Assembly (NCBI GenBank): GCA_938028705.1
Contig: CALIZI010000229.1
Location: 1-64,000, forward strand
DNA length: 64,000 nt
Source of the DNA: an uncultured Saprospiraceae bacterium
GTDB taxonomy: Bacteria > Bacteroidota > Bacteroidia > Chitinophagales > Saprospiraceae
Reading direction: 5' to 3'
In this document: positions 32,941 through 41,900 of the stretch, piece after piece
How the letters are laid out: the number at the start of each line of letters is the position of its first letter
Position numbering within the stretch: the stretch's first letter is position 1
Notes under the pieces: generated by a model
The model's database searches: none
The model's input: only the letters and a program-made list of their open reading frames with translations
What the model was told of the DNA's origin: nothing
Program-made: the position numbers and the translations under genes

Positions 32941-33990
32941 ATGAAAAAAATAATTGCTTACAGGATAAAAAATGGCAGAAAGTTACGCTTACTTTCGCAG
33001 CAAGAAGTAGCTGACGAGCTTGGTGTGTCTAAGCAAATGGTCAGCAAATATGAAAAGGGTGTATCCGTTCCCGATAGCTCCAAACTCATTCGATTGGCGA
33101 GCTTGTTTGGGCAAAAAACAGACTACTTTTTCAGGGCTTATCAGGTAGAGTTGGGGGAAGTCAACTTTAGAAAAAAGTCAAAATTTTCCAGAAAACATCA
33201 GGATGCTTTAAAGGAACGCATTAAAATAAAATTGGAAAATTACCTTTGGTTGGAAGAAACCTTATCAATAGATTATTCATTTGATAATATCCTCGAAAAA
33301 GAAAAGATTAAGTCAATACAAGATATTGAAAAAGTAGTCGCAAAACTCCGCAAACACTGGGATATTGGTACCGACCCTGTTCATAATATTATTCAAATTT
33401 TAGAAGATAATCATATAAAAGTCATTGATTTGGATGATGTTGGGAGTGAGTTTGATGGATTGGCTTGTTTTGTCAATGACAAATATCCGGTTATCGTAGT
33501 CAATAATAGTTTTTCGGTAGAACGAAAAAGATTTACATTATTGCATGAGTTGGGGCATCTGTTGCTCAATCTGCCGGATGGCGCGATTGGTAGCAAAGAG
33601 GAATTTTGTGACAAGTTTGCTGCCGAATTTTTATTGCCAAAAAAAATAATTATTCAAGAATTTGGCGGAAAACGAAAGCATATTACACTGCCGGAATTAA
33701 TAGCCACTCAAAAAAAATACGGTATCAGTATCTTGGCAATAATTGAGAGATTAGCGGATGTTCAAATTTTATCACAAACACAATTGAAGGCTTTTTATCA
33801 AAAAATCAATTTTAATCCAAGCCTTAAAAAGGAAATCAATTTGTCGAGATTTGAAACACCGGAATTTTCTGACAGATATAAAAACTTGGTTTACAGGGCA
33901 GTATCAGAAGAAAGTATCAGTATCAGCAAAGCATCATCTTTATTGAACATAAATGTAAATACAGTAAGAGAAAACTTAAACATGCTCTAA
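32941..33990 (+). CDS. XRE regulator fused to an ImmA/IrrE-type metallopeptidase
   Basis: A 349-residue protein. The N-terminal helix-turn-helix (LSQQEVADELGVSKQMVSKYEKGVSVP) is followed by an ImmA/IrrE peptidase domain with the zinc motif LLHELGHLLL near residue 205 and a downstream FAAEFLLP. The C-terminal ~70 residues are helical and may include a second DNA- or partner-binding segment (SISKASSLLNINVNTVREN). Such proteins often repress an operon and cleave or control a regulator on stress. It begins a three-gene unit with a PIN protein and a coiled-coil protein. Confidence 0.88.
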   Translation: MKKIIAYRIKNGRKLRLLSQQEVADELGVSKQMVSKYEKGVSVPDSSKLIRLASLFGQKTDYFFRAYQVELGEVNFRKKSKFSRKHQDALKERIKIKLENYLWLEETLSIDYSFDNILEKEKIKSIQDIEKVVAKLRKHWDIGTDPVHNIIQILEDNHIKVIDLDDVGSEFDGLACFVNDKYPVIVVNNSFSVERKRFTLLHELGHLLLNLPDGAIGSKEEFCDKFAAEFLLPKKIIIQEFGGKRKHITLPELIATQKKYGISILAIIERLADVQILSQTQLKAFYQKINFNPSLKKEINLSRFETPEFSDRYKNLVYRAVSEESISISKASSLLNINVNTVRENLNML

Positions 33991-33994
33991 ACCA

Positions 33995-34513
33995 ATGAAG
34001 ATTCTCATAAACGATGCAAATATATTGATTGATTTGGTGAAGTTGGACTTGTTGGATAAATTTGCAAATCTCACACACGAACTACACACCACAGATTTTA
34101 TATTGGACGAGGTAAATCCTGACCAAAAAAGCCATATCATTCCAATCATAGATGCCGGAAAACTCAATTTGATTGTCACCACCGAAGTAGAAGATTTTGA
34201 AGGTATCGCTGATTTGTTGGAAAATTCGTCAGGCTTGAGTTTTGAGGATTGTTCGGCTTGGTATTATAGTCAAAAAATGGGCGGAACGCTGGTAACAGGA
34301 GATAGAAAACTAAGAAAAGCTGTGGAGAATGACGAAATAGAAGTCAGAGGAATTATCTTTATTCTTGACGAAATACTCAAACAAGGACTTATTCCTTTTG
34401 AAGGTGCGATAGAAAAAATTGAACTCCTATACCAACTCAATAACAGGCTTCCCAAGACAGCATATTCTGAAAGAACGGAACTTTGGAAAAATAATAAACA
34501 CGTTGGAGAATGA
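33995..34513 (+). CDS. PIN-like nuclease protein
   Basis: A 172-residue protein, four bases after the XRE-ImmA gene. PIN-type acidic residues are visible: IND near the start (LINDANILIDLVKL), LDEV at ~38, SFEDCSAWYYS at ~85 and VTGDRKLRKA at ~105. XRE-ImmA plus PIN pairs are commonly toxin-antitoxin-like, the PIN protein being an RNase. It overlaps the following gene by four bases, so all three are probably co-translated. Confidence 0.8.
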   Translation: MKILINDANILIDLVKLDLLDKFANLTHELHTTDFILDEVNPDQKSHIIPIIDAGKLNLIVTTEVEDFEGIADLLENSSGLSFEDCSAWYYSQKMGGTLVTGDRKLRKAVENDEIEVRGIIFILDEILKQGLIPFEGAIEKIELLYQLNNRLPKTAYSERTELWKNNKHVGE

Positions 34514-34968
34514 GCAAAGTAACTATAAGAGTTTTAGTACAGGAAGTCAACAAGACATTCGCGGTGGTCAATCAATATCGGGATATACACGAAAGTATAA
34601 CAACCCAATCCATATTTGAAAAAGTATTTGGGAAAAAATCAAAGAAATTATTGGCGCAATATGCGGAATTAGACAAGCAGAAAAAAATCGTACAAGAACG
34701 CTACGAATATCAAAAAACATTGGAATTGCGGAAGCCTGATGTAGCTCAATACCAAGCGTGGTATGATGCAGCCAAAAGCTATTTTGATGCCGTAATTGAA
34801 TTGGCGGTGATAAACGAGGGCATGAAGAAATTATTTGAATATAGTCTTTTTGAAGTAGCTCAGAATGTTGATGAGTTTAAGGAATTTAATGCCCGGATGC
34901 AAGAGAAAATAATGGAGATGAATGAGAAAATAAATATTTACAACCAATTATCGGATGATGTATTTTAA
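34510..34968 (+). CDS. Coiled-coil protein of unknown function in the XRE-PIN unit
   Basis: A 152-residue, mostly helical protein, very rich in Lys, Glu and Gln (LAQYAELDKQKKIVQERYEYQ, FNARMQEKIMEMNEKINIY). It has no signal peptide and no recognised family. Its start overlaps the PIN gene stop (ATGA), so it is part of the same transcript. It could be a third component that modulates the PIN protein. Confidence 0.65.
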   Translation: MSKVTIRVLVQEVNKTFAVVNQYRDIHESITTQSIFEKVFGKKSKKLLAQYAELDKQKKIVQERYEYQKTLELRKPDVAQYQAWYDAAKSYFDAVIELAVINEGMKKLFEYSLFEVAQNVDEFKEFNARMQEKIMEMNEKINIYNQLSDDVF

Positions 34969-34969
34969 A

Positions 34970-35083
34970 CGTCCTCCGGCTTGCGTATGCGTATGGAACG
35001 CGGATTGCTGATTCACGCAGAGTACGCAGAGGTCGCAGAGATTTTATAGTATTTCTCCGCGAACTCTGCGTTCTCTGCGTGAA
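34970..35083. repeat. REP-like element copy 2 joined to a TCTGCG inverted repeat
   Basis: CGTCCTCCGGCTTGCGTATG at 34970 is followed by CACGCAGAGTACGCAGAGG, TCGCAGAG and, after a short AT spacer, the complement GAACTCTGCG, TTCTCTGCGTGAA (to 35083). The second part is a long imperfect hairpin. Both parts reappear around 35590-35750. Confidence 0.7.
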
Positions 35084-35162
35084 ATAATAAATGTTAATAT
35101 TTTCCGAAATTTATGCCATTCGCAGTATATCAAAGAGATATTGGCACTTAAAATAAAAAATC

Positions 35163-35579
35163 ATGAGCAAAATAAAAATCCACCTAAAACAACATGCTCA
35201 AACGTCAATGCAATTAGAAAATGACGTATTGAAAATAATCATAGACCGACCTGTTGCAAAAGGCGGTGGAGGAGAAGGGCTGATGGGCGGACAGTACATG
35301 CTTACCGGAATCGGAGGTTGTTTTTGTAGCAATTTATTTGCAGCCGCACAAGCGAGAGATGTTGAAATTAAGGGTTTGACGATTGATATGACAGCGACTT
35401 TAAGCGATGACCTCCCGAAACGATTTACGGACTTAGATATGGATGTATCTTATGAATCGTGTTCGGATGAAAGTATATTTGAAAAATTGATGGTGATTGC
35501 AGAGAAAGGATGCCTTTCTATGAATACGGTCAAAAACAGCATGGCTATTCAAGTGAAGCATGCACAAAAGCAAGCCTGA
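35163..35579 (+). CDS. OsmC-family peroxide-response protein
   Basis: A 138-residue protein of OsmC/Ohr type. It has a Gly-rich GGGGEGLMGGQYMLTGIGGCFCSNLFAAA with the first redox Cys, then IDMTATLSDDLPKRFTDLDMDV and a second Cys in KGCLSMNTV. Length and the two-Cys layout fit the family, which reduces organic hydroperoxides using paired Cys. It is a single-gene unit flanked by repeats. Confidence 0.8.
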   Translation: MSKIKIHLKQHAQTSMQLENDVLKIIIDRPVAKGGGGEGLMGGQYMLTGIGGCFCSNLFAAAQARDVEIKGLTIDMTATLSDDLPKRFTDLDMDVSYESCSDESIFEKLMVIAEKGCLSMNTVKNSMAIQVKHAQKQA

Positions 35580-35589
35580 ATTTGCGAAA

Positions 35590-35636
35590 GTAGCCTAATG
35601 CCTCCGACTTGCGTATGCGTATAGAAACGCAGATTG
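35590..35636. repeat. REP-like element, copy 3
   Basis: TAGCCTAATGCCTCCGACTT, then GCGTATGCGTATAGAAACGC, is a diverged copy of the elements at 28276 and 34970. It lies 10 bases after the OsmC stop codon. Confidence 0.65.
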
Positions 35637-35646
35637 CATCAATTTT

Positions 35647-35792
35647 TTGGTTCTTTGACAATTTTTGCAAATAGTGTCTCACGCGGAGAACGCAGAGGTC
35701 GCAGAGAATTGATTATCAACACTCTGCGTTCTCTGCGAACTCTGCGTGAAAAGACCGTTTTATTGAATTTGCAAAAATTGTCAAAGAACCAA
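35647..35792. repeat. Nested inverted repeat
   Basis: Outer perfect 26-base arms (TTGGTTCTTTGACAATTTTT start at 35647, complement at 35767-35792) enclose a TCTGCG-type imperfect inverted repeat (CACGCGGAGAACGCAGAGG, TCGCAGAGA, then CTCTGCGTTCTCTGCGAAC). The inner element looks like an insertion into the loop of an older hairpin. Open frames crossing this region are artefacts of the repeat. Confidence 0.75.
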
Positions 35793-35901
35793 TTTTTTTG
35801 TGTACATTTTGCGACAAAAACATCGGATAGGAAAAACACAAAACTCTTTTCCAATGTTTATGTTACATTCACTTTAAATGACATTTTAAATCACAATACA
35901 A

Positions 35902-36465
35902 ATGAATGTAAACGAGTACGAAAAACAATTCGATGAAATTTTAGACGGAAAAAACACTGCATATCCTTATGACACTGACGAATATATAAATTACGTAAAG
36001 CTCAATAAAACAAGAATAAAGCGTTGGTCTAAAGTCGGCAAAATAGCACCTGATTTAGCCGAAACGATAAAAAATATTCAACACACCCAAAACTGGATTC
36101 TGATTACAGAACCCTGGTGTGGCGATGCAGCACACAGCCACGAATTTATAGTAAAAGCAGCCGCACTCAATCCTAACATCAGCCTGACCGTCAGAAATCG
36201 GGACACGCCCGACAGCGAAATTGACAAATACCTCACCAATGGCGGCAAATCCATTCCCAAACTCATCGTGCGAGATGCCAATGGTCAAGATTTATTTGAC
36301 TGGGGACCAAGACCCAAAGCAGCACAAAAACTGTACTTGACTCAAAGAGCCGATACCGCTATGAGTGAAGAAGATAAGAAAAAAAACCTCCAAAGCTGGT
36401 ACAACAAAGACAAAGGAACGACCATTCAACAAGAATTAAATGAGCTTTTAAAAGGGCAAACCTAA
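35902..36465 (+). CDS. Thioredoxin-like protein
   Basis: A 187-residue cytosolic protein. NWILITEPWCGDAAHSHEF around residue 65 resembles a thioredoxin active-site strand with a single Cys (PWCGD rather than CxxC), and KSIPKLIVRDANG supplies the cis-Pro loop. The C-terminus is charged and helical. A one-Cys site suggests a binding or monothiol role. It has its own upstream region and ends 40 bases before the converging cryptochrome gene. Confidence 0.75.
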   Translation: MNVNEYEKQFDEILDGKNTAYPYDTDEYINYVKLNKTRIKRWSKVGKIAPDLAETIKNIQHTQNWILITEPWCGDAAHSHEFIVKAAALNPNISLTVRNRDTPDSEIDKYLTNGGKSIPKLIVRDANGQDLFDWGPRPKAAQKLYLTQRADTAMSEEDKKKNLQSWYNKDKGTTIQQELNELLKGQT

Positions 36466-36504
36466 ACAACTACATCATTATTGGAGAAATAACTAATCAC
36501 CTAC

Positions 36505-37956
36505 CTACCGCCGCCACCGACTTGTACTCACCACTGCTTTCGGATAATCTGCGCCCAGTTTTACACATAAATCATCCTGTTCGGCGGCACTTAACATATC
36601 CGGTTCGTGTATCTTTTTGGAAGGTAAATCTGCGAGTTCGGGTAGCCAATGCTTGACGTATTCGCCTTGCGGGTCATAGCGTTTGGCTTGGGTGAGAATA
36701 TTGAAATAACGGTCTTCGCGCGGGTCGCTGCCTACGCCGGCTACGTAGTTCCAATTACCCCAATTGCTACACACATCATAATCAATCAACTGTGATTCAA
36801 AATACTCCGCCCCCAACTGCCAATTCACTTTCAAATCATGCACTAAGAAACTCGCTACATTCTGTCTGCCACGATTTGACATGAAACCTGTCAGGTTCAA
36901 TTCGCGCATATTCGCATCAATGAAAGGCACACCTGTACGCGCTTCTTTCCATATTCGGAATTTTGCCATATCATCCTCTAAATCAGCATTTTCATCGCCT
37001 TTAATACCACCTTTTTGAAAGATGGTATTACCATGTTTTTTGCCTGTCAAGCGGAAAAAATCACGCCACATCAATTCAAAAAACAGCCAATAAGTGGATT
37101 TATTTTTGATTTTTTGCTGTTCGTATTTTTTTAATTCTGCATAAATAATTTTCGGAGAAATACAACCCTGTGCCAGCCACGGAGACAATTTCGACGAGTA
37201 ATCTCCACCAATCAAACCATTGCGTGTTTCTTTATAATTTTCAATCAAACCTGTATCCCAAAGGTAGTAATTTAAGCGTTCCAAAGCAGCTTTTTCACCA
37301 CCTTTGAATGACAATACCGCTCGATTATCTTCTTTGAATTTTTTATGCCCAAAATCTTTTAAAGTCGGCATTTCGCCTACTTCCAAACTCGTTCGCATCG
37401 GATGTATGCGCGTAGGCGTGGGCAAAGGTTCGCGGACGGGAATGTATCGCTCTACCTCCTTTCTGAATTGCGTAAAAACATCCGGCGCATGAGCAATCGG
37501 AAAAGGCAAATCCTGTGTATAATACAGCATTTTCCCTCTGAAAAAGTGGATTTCCATACCCTCTCTCCAAAGGTTTTGTTCCAATTGATTTTGTACATAC
37601 AACTCCTCTTGCATCCGTTCCCGATTACAAAACACCCAATTGGCTTGCACCTCCTTTGCCAAGTCATAAATCACTTCTTCGGGCTTGCCTACACGCACGA
37701 TAAGGTCAGAACCCAACTCACGCAGCGAAGCCCGCAAATCTTCTACGCTCTCTATCGTAAATTTTGCCCGAAACTTACCCGTTTTTGCAAAGCCATACTT
37801 CGTTTTACCCTTAAAAACACGCTCATCAAACACAAAAACAGGGATAATCTCATCCCCACGCTCCAAAGCATAATCCAGTGCTTCATTATCGTGAATACGT
37901 AAATCCTGACGAAACCAAACAATAATTTTTTTATGCGGACGATTTTCTGTTTTCAT
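36505..37956 (-). CDS. Cryptochrome/photolyase, DASH type
   Basis: The start was set at 37956 (MKTENRPHKKIIVWFRQDL); the longer frame to 38232 adds 92 residues unlike the family. The 483-residue product has the N-terminal alpha/beta antenna domain (WFRQDLRIHDNEAL, FCNRERMQEE) and the FAD domain (SSKLSPWLAQGCISPK, FFELMWRDFFRL, GVPFIDANMREL, GFMSNRGRQNVASFLVHDL, DYDVCSNWGNWNYVAGVGSD segments). DASH proteins repair pyrimidine dimers, mainly in single-stranded DNA, using blue light. It is read convergently with the thioredoxin-like gene. Confidence 0.92.
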   Translation of the reverse strand: MKTENRPHKKIIVWFRQDLRIHDNEALDYALERGDEIIPVFVFDERVFKGKTKYGFAKTGKFRAKFTIESVEDLRASLRELGSDLIVRVGKPEEVIYDLAKEVQANWVFCNRERMQEELYVQNQLEQNLWREGMEIHFFRGKMLYYTQDLPFPIAHAPDVFTQFRKEVERYIPVREPLPTPTRIHPMRTSLEVGEMPTLKDFGHKKFKEDNRAVLSFKGGEKAALERLNYYLWDTGLIENYKETRNGLIGGDYSSKLSPWLAQGCISPKIIYAELKKYEQQKIKNKSTYWLFFELMWRDFFRLTGKKHGNTIFQKGGIKGDENADLEDDMAKFRIWKEARTGVPFIDANMRELNLTGFMSNRGRQNVASFLVHDLKVNWQLGAEYFESQLIDYDVCSNWGNWNYVAGVGSDPREDRYFNILTQAKRYDPQGEYVKHWLPELADLPSKKIHEPDMLSAAEQDDLCVKLGADYPKAVVSTSRWRR

Positions 37957-38121
37957 AATAAATAAACTGACAGGTAAGTAATTATAGAAGTAACAAGCAG
38001 CTTTTATTTTAGTTGAATAAAGGTACAAATTTCGCTCAATGTTTTCAGTGAAATTTGAAAACAACATGACATAATTTTTAAAGTCACTTTTATTCAATTT
38101 GGAATTTCGATACAAAAATGC

Positions 38122-38129
38122 TATATTTG
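38122..38129 (+). promoter_or_regulatory. TAnnTTTG promoter element close to a start codon
   Basis: TTTG, 20 bases, then TATATTTG, a good match to the Bacteroidota housekeeping promoter. The ATG of the next gene begins only four bases after the element, so the message would be leaderless or nearly so if this promoter and start are both used. Confidence 0.6.
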
Positions 38130-38133
38130 AATT

Positions 38134-38376
38134 ATGATAACAGCCAAAGTATATCAGGAAATTATAGATTTCATTGCCTTGGGAACAAGCCCCGAAGCGG
38201 TCATCAATTTCCGTCCTTCCGAAGCTACTCAAAATCGAGTGAAAGATTTGTTGTACAAGGAGAAAAATGATTTTTTAACAGATGAAGAACAAGCAGAATT
38301 TAATAATTATATTTACATCGAACATTTAATGCGACTTGCCAAAGCTCGCGCTCGCCAATTACAACAAGATGAGTAG
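38134..38376 (+). CDS. Small protein preceding an HNH nuclease
   Basis: An 80-residue helical protein (EIIDFIALGTSPEAVINFRPSE, FLTDEEQAEFNNYIYIEHLMRLA) ending in a basic-Gln stretch. It overlaps the HNH gene by eight bases, so the pair is co-translated. Small proteins of this type commonly accompany HNH proteins and may be regulators or antitoxins. No assignment was made beyond this. Confidence 0.7.
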   Translation: MITAKVYQEIIDFIALGTSPEAVINFRPSEATQNRVKDLLYKEKNDFLTDEEQAEFNNYIYIEHLMRLAKARARQLQQDE

Positions 38377-38797
38377 TTATATTTCTGCTGCCTACCGCCG
38401 AACCGTTCTAAAACGTTCTGCTTCTATCTGCGAATATTGCTTGATTCATGAGGAGGATGCTTTCTTTTCATTTGAAATAGACCACATTATTAGCGAAAAA
38501 CATAATGGTATTACGCATCCTGACAATCTCGCCCATACTTGTTTCTATTGCAATCGGTACAAAGGAAGTGATATTGGTTCTATTCTAATTCCTGATTCGG
38601 AATTTATTAGATTTTATAACCCCAGAACAGATATTTGGTCACAACACTTTCGCCTTGAAGGTGCCTTGATTATTCCACAAACAAAAATTGGAGAAGTAAC
38701 CGTAAAAATCTTTCAATTCAACCATGTTGATAGATTGATAGAGCGAAAATTACTCATTGAACTTGGACGATATCCGGGAATTATCTCAAACGCATAA
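38369..38797 (+). CDS. HNH endonuclease
   Basis: A 142-residue protein started at the ATG at 38369, which overlaps the end of the small upstream gene. The HNH core is complete: CEYC near residue 20, FEIDHIISEKHNG near 40, HPDNLAHTCFYCNRYKG near 54, with two CxxC-type pairs for a structural zinc. Such stand-alone nucleases are found in toxin-like and restriction contexts. Confidence 0.85.
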   Translation: MSSYISAAYRRTVLKRSASICEYCLIHEEDAFFSFEIDHIISEKHNGITHPDNLAHTCFYCNRYKGSDIGSILIPDSEFIRFYNPRTDIWSQHFRLEGALIIPQTKIGEVTVKIFQFNHVDRLIERKLLIELGRYPGIISNA

Positions 38798-38902
38798 ACA
38801 CCAAAAACCAACTCACCTGCATCTACCCATACGTAACTCGGACACTTGTACCGACGAATGACGGTATTCCTATCCGTACAATTTGAATCACTATATAAAA
38901 TT

Positions 38903-41900
38903 ATGAAAAGACTAGTTGCAATTTCCCTAACCCTTATCGCCATTGCCCTCACCACAATGGCACTCAGCCCCAACCGAATCGCCCCACTCAACGACCACAT
39001 CAAAAAACTCCTCACCCAACTCAAGGAGTTCAACGAACAAGGCCCCGAAGACCGCCTCTACGTACACACCGACAAGTCCATGTACAAGCCCGGTGAAACT
39101 GTTTGGTTCTCTGCCTATGTGCGTGATGCCAAGCTACTGCCTTCTGAAGTATCGGGCATCGTACACGCCGAATTGCTCAATCCCAAAGGCGGTATTGACC
39201 AACAAATCAAACTCATCGCCGATAATGGCGTAGCTAAGGGCGATTTTACGATAAATGATGCAGCAGTTGGCGGAATGTATAAATTAAAATGTTATACCAA
39301 TTGGCAAAAAAACGACCCTAATCCGGCTTTTTTTATGAAGGAAATACAAGTACAAAAAGTCGTCTTACCGCGCTTGAAAATGAAGTTGGATTTTGAACGC
39401 GAAGCCTATGGTTCGGGCGATGCGGTTACGGCTGATTTATCTTTAAATTCAAATGATAATAAAGCACTCGCCAATTATGATTTTAATTATACCGTACAAT
39501 TAGATGGCAGACAAATTCTCCAAGAAAAAGGGAATACAGATGCCAAAGGCGAAGCCAAAATACAATTCAACCTTCCCGCCAATCTCACTTCAAATGATGG
39601 TTTGCTCAATGTCCTCATTAATTATCAAGGCATGACCGAATCCATCTCACGTTCCGTTCCTATTGTGTTGAATACCATTGAATTAGCCCTTTATCCTGAA
39701 GGCGGTGATTTGGTATCGGGTTTACCTGCAAAAGTAGCTTTTAAGGCTTTGAACGAGTTTGGATTGCCGGCAGATATTGAAGGAATTGTGGTGGATAAAT
39801 CGGGTGCGACTGTCGCCAATTTGAAATCCTATCATCAGGGAATGGGCGCATTTGAAATTACCCCAAATTCAAATGAAAATTATACCGTAAAAATAACCAA
39901 ACCAATAGGTGTTACCGAAACTTATGAATTACCAAAATCTCTGAAAAAAGGCTACGCACTTAGTGTCAATGAAGTCACCGAACACAACCTCGTCATTGAT
40001 GCAAAAAGCAGTGAAAACGAAGAATTGTATGCAGTAGTCAACATTCGCGGTGAAAATTATTATTCAGGCGGAATAAATGCACGTCAGGGAAGTAATTTAC
40101 ATCGTATTCCACTCAAAAAAATGCCCGCAGGAGTCGCACAAATCACCTTGTTTGACAGCAAAGGTATCGCACGAGCCGAGCGTTTGACCTTCATCAATAA
40201 ACAGCAACAACTCAATATTGACATTAGCACTAATAAAGAAAAATATCGCCCCCGCGAAGAAGTCGAAATGACCATCAACGTGACCGACCAACGTGGCATC
40301 CCTATGCCCGCCGACCTCTCCGTAGCCGTTGCCGATGACCAACTCCTGACCTTTGCTGACGATAAATCTTCCAATATTTTATCATGGCTACTCATGGAAG
40401 CGGACTTGGCAGAAGAGGTGGAAGAACCCAATTTTTACTTTGACCCGAAAGAAGAAAAAGCCGACCTCGCATTGGATTATTTGCTGATGACTTCGGGGTG
40501 GCGACGATTTACTTGGGAGGATATTCGGGGAGATATTGCAGGAGCTAAATTTCCAGCGGAATCGAATAAAATTAGCGGAATTGTAGTAGGAATAGACGGC
40601 AAACCCGTACCAAATTCAGTAGTAAAAGTGGAAGGTCGAGACATTCAACAAATGACCAATGCTAAGGGTGAATTTACCTTAAAAAATGTCAAATTGTATG
40701 AGCCTGTTAATTTGATTGCGGAAAATATAGAAGAATTTAAAGGTGCAATTACAGTTAATCAATATCAAGATAATATTGCTCTAAGACCTGTGATTCAAGG
40801 AGTTGTAACTGATGAGGATGGCATTCCTTTGATTGGAGCTACTGTGCGTATAGAAGGTACACGCACAGGAACAATAACAGATATTGATGGTAATTATTCA
40901 TTACAAATTCCCGTAGCCACGGGAAAATTGACTGCATCTTATTTAGGTTATGAAAATGAGAGTATTGAATTAAGTAATAGTACTGATTTTGATTTTACAT
41001 TAAACGAAGGTGGAATGTTATTAGAGTCAGTTACGGTTTCGGGAGTAAGGCAGAGAAGACCTCGCCCACTCGCCGCCATGCGAGCCAGAGCACAAAATAA
41101 ACGTGCAGAACGAGCTATGGCAGATGATATGGATATGGTAATAGAAGCACCGAGAACAGCAGCACCACCTCCACCACCACCACCAAGTTTTGAAGATGAA
41201 GGACGAGAAGATGAAATATTCATACAAAGACCGGAAGCGATAGAAGAAGAAATAGAATTTGAAGACCAAGCGGCAGAAATGGAGGAAATCGAAAAACTTC
41301 CCGTAAGAAGCGTAGCCACCTTGACGGCTACTACCACAGCAATCGCAAAAAACAAAGAAGGAAAAGACGTCAGTTTCAGAGGCGCGAGAGAAGGCGATAA
41401 AATCGTATTTGTAGATGGCGTAAGAGTTCGTGGGCAAAAAGTTGAAGCCAAAAAAGAAAAGGCAGCAGATAAATCCACTCCTGTCATAAAAGGTTTTGCT
41501 AATGTGATGGATGCTCGAATCGCTCCGCCACCTCCGCCTCCACCTGCCCCCGTCCGCGTCCTCTACTACCGCCCCCGCGAGTTCCCGGCAGTCAAATACG
41601 AAAAACAACGCGGCACAACGGAGCGCACAGATTTCCGCAGTACGCTCTATTGGAATGGTCATGTAAAAGTGGATAGAACGGGTACAGCGACCCTCAAATT
41701 TTTCACTTCCGATGCGATTACCTCCTTCAATATCACCGCCGAAGGTATCGGCACAGACGGTACGGTAGGGCGTGCTACGCACAAATTTTTCGCACAATTG
41801 CCCTTTAGTATGAATGCCAAAATTCCGGTAGAAGTCGTGACGGGCGATAAGGTAAAAATCCCCTTGACTTTCGTGAATAATACCGATGAGGAAATACTCG

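Noticed and set aside
35634-35936. Open frames across the nested inverted repeat on both strands
   Set aside because: They are produced by the palindrome itself and contain no protein-like sequence.
36505-38232. A longer cryptochrome start at 38232
   Set aside because: The extra 92 residues are unlike the family, and the frame would overlap the divergent promoter and small gene at 38134.
41027-41797. A 256-codon minus-strand frame within the macroglobulin gene
   Set aside because: Antisense shadow dominated by Trp/Arg runs opposite the poly-Pro segments.
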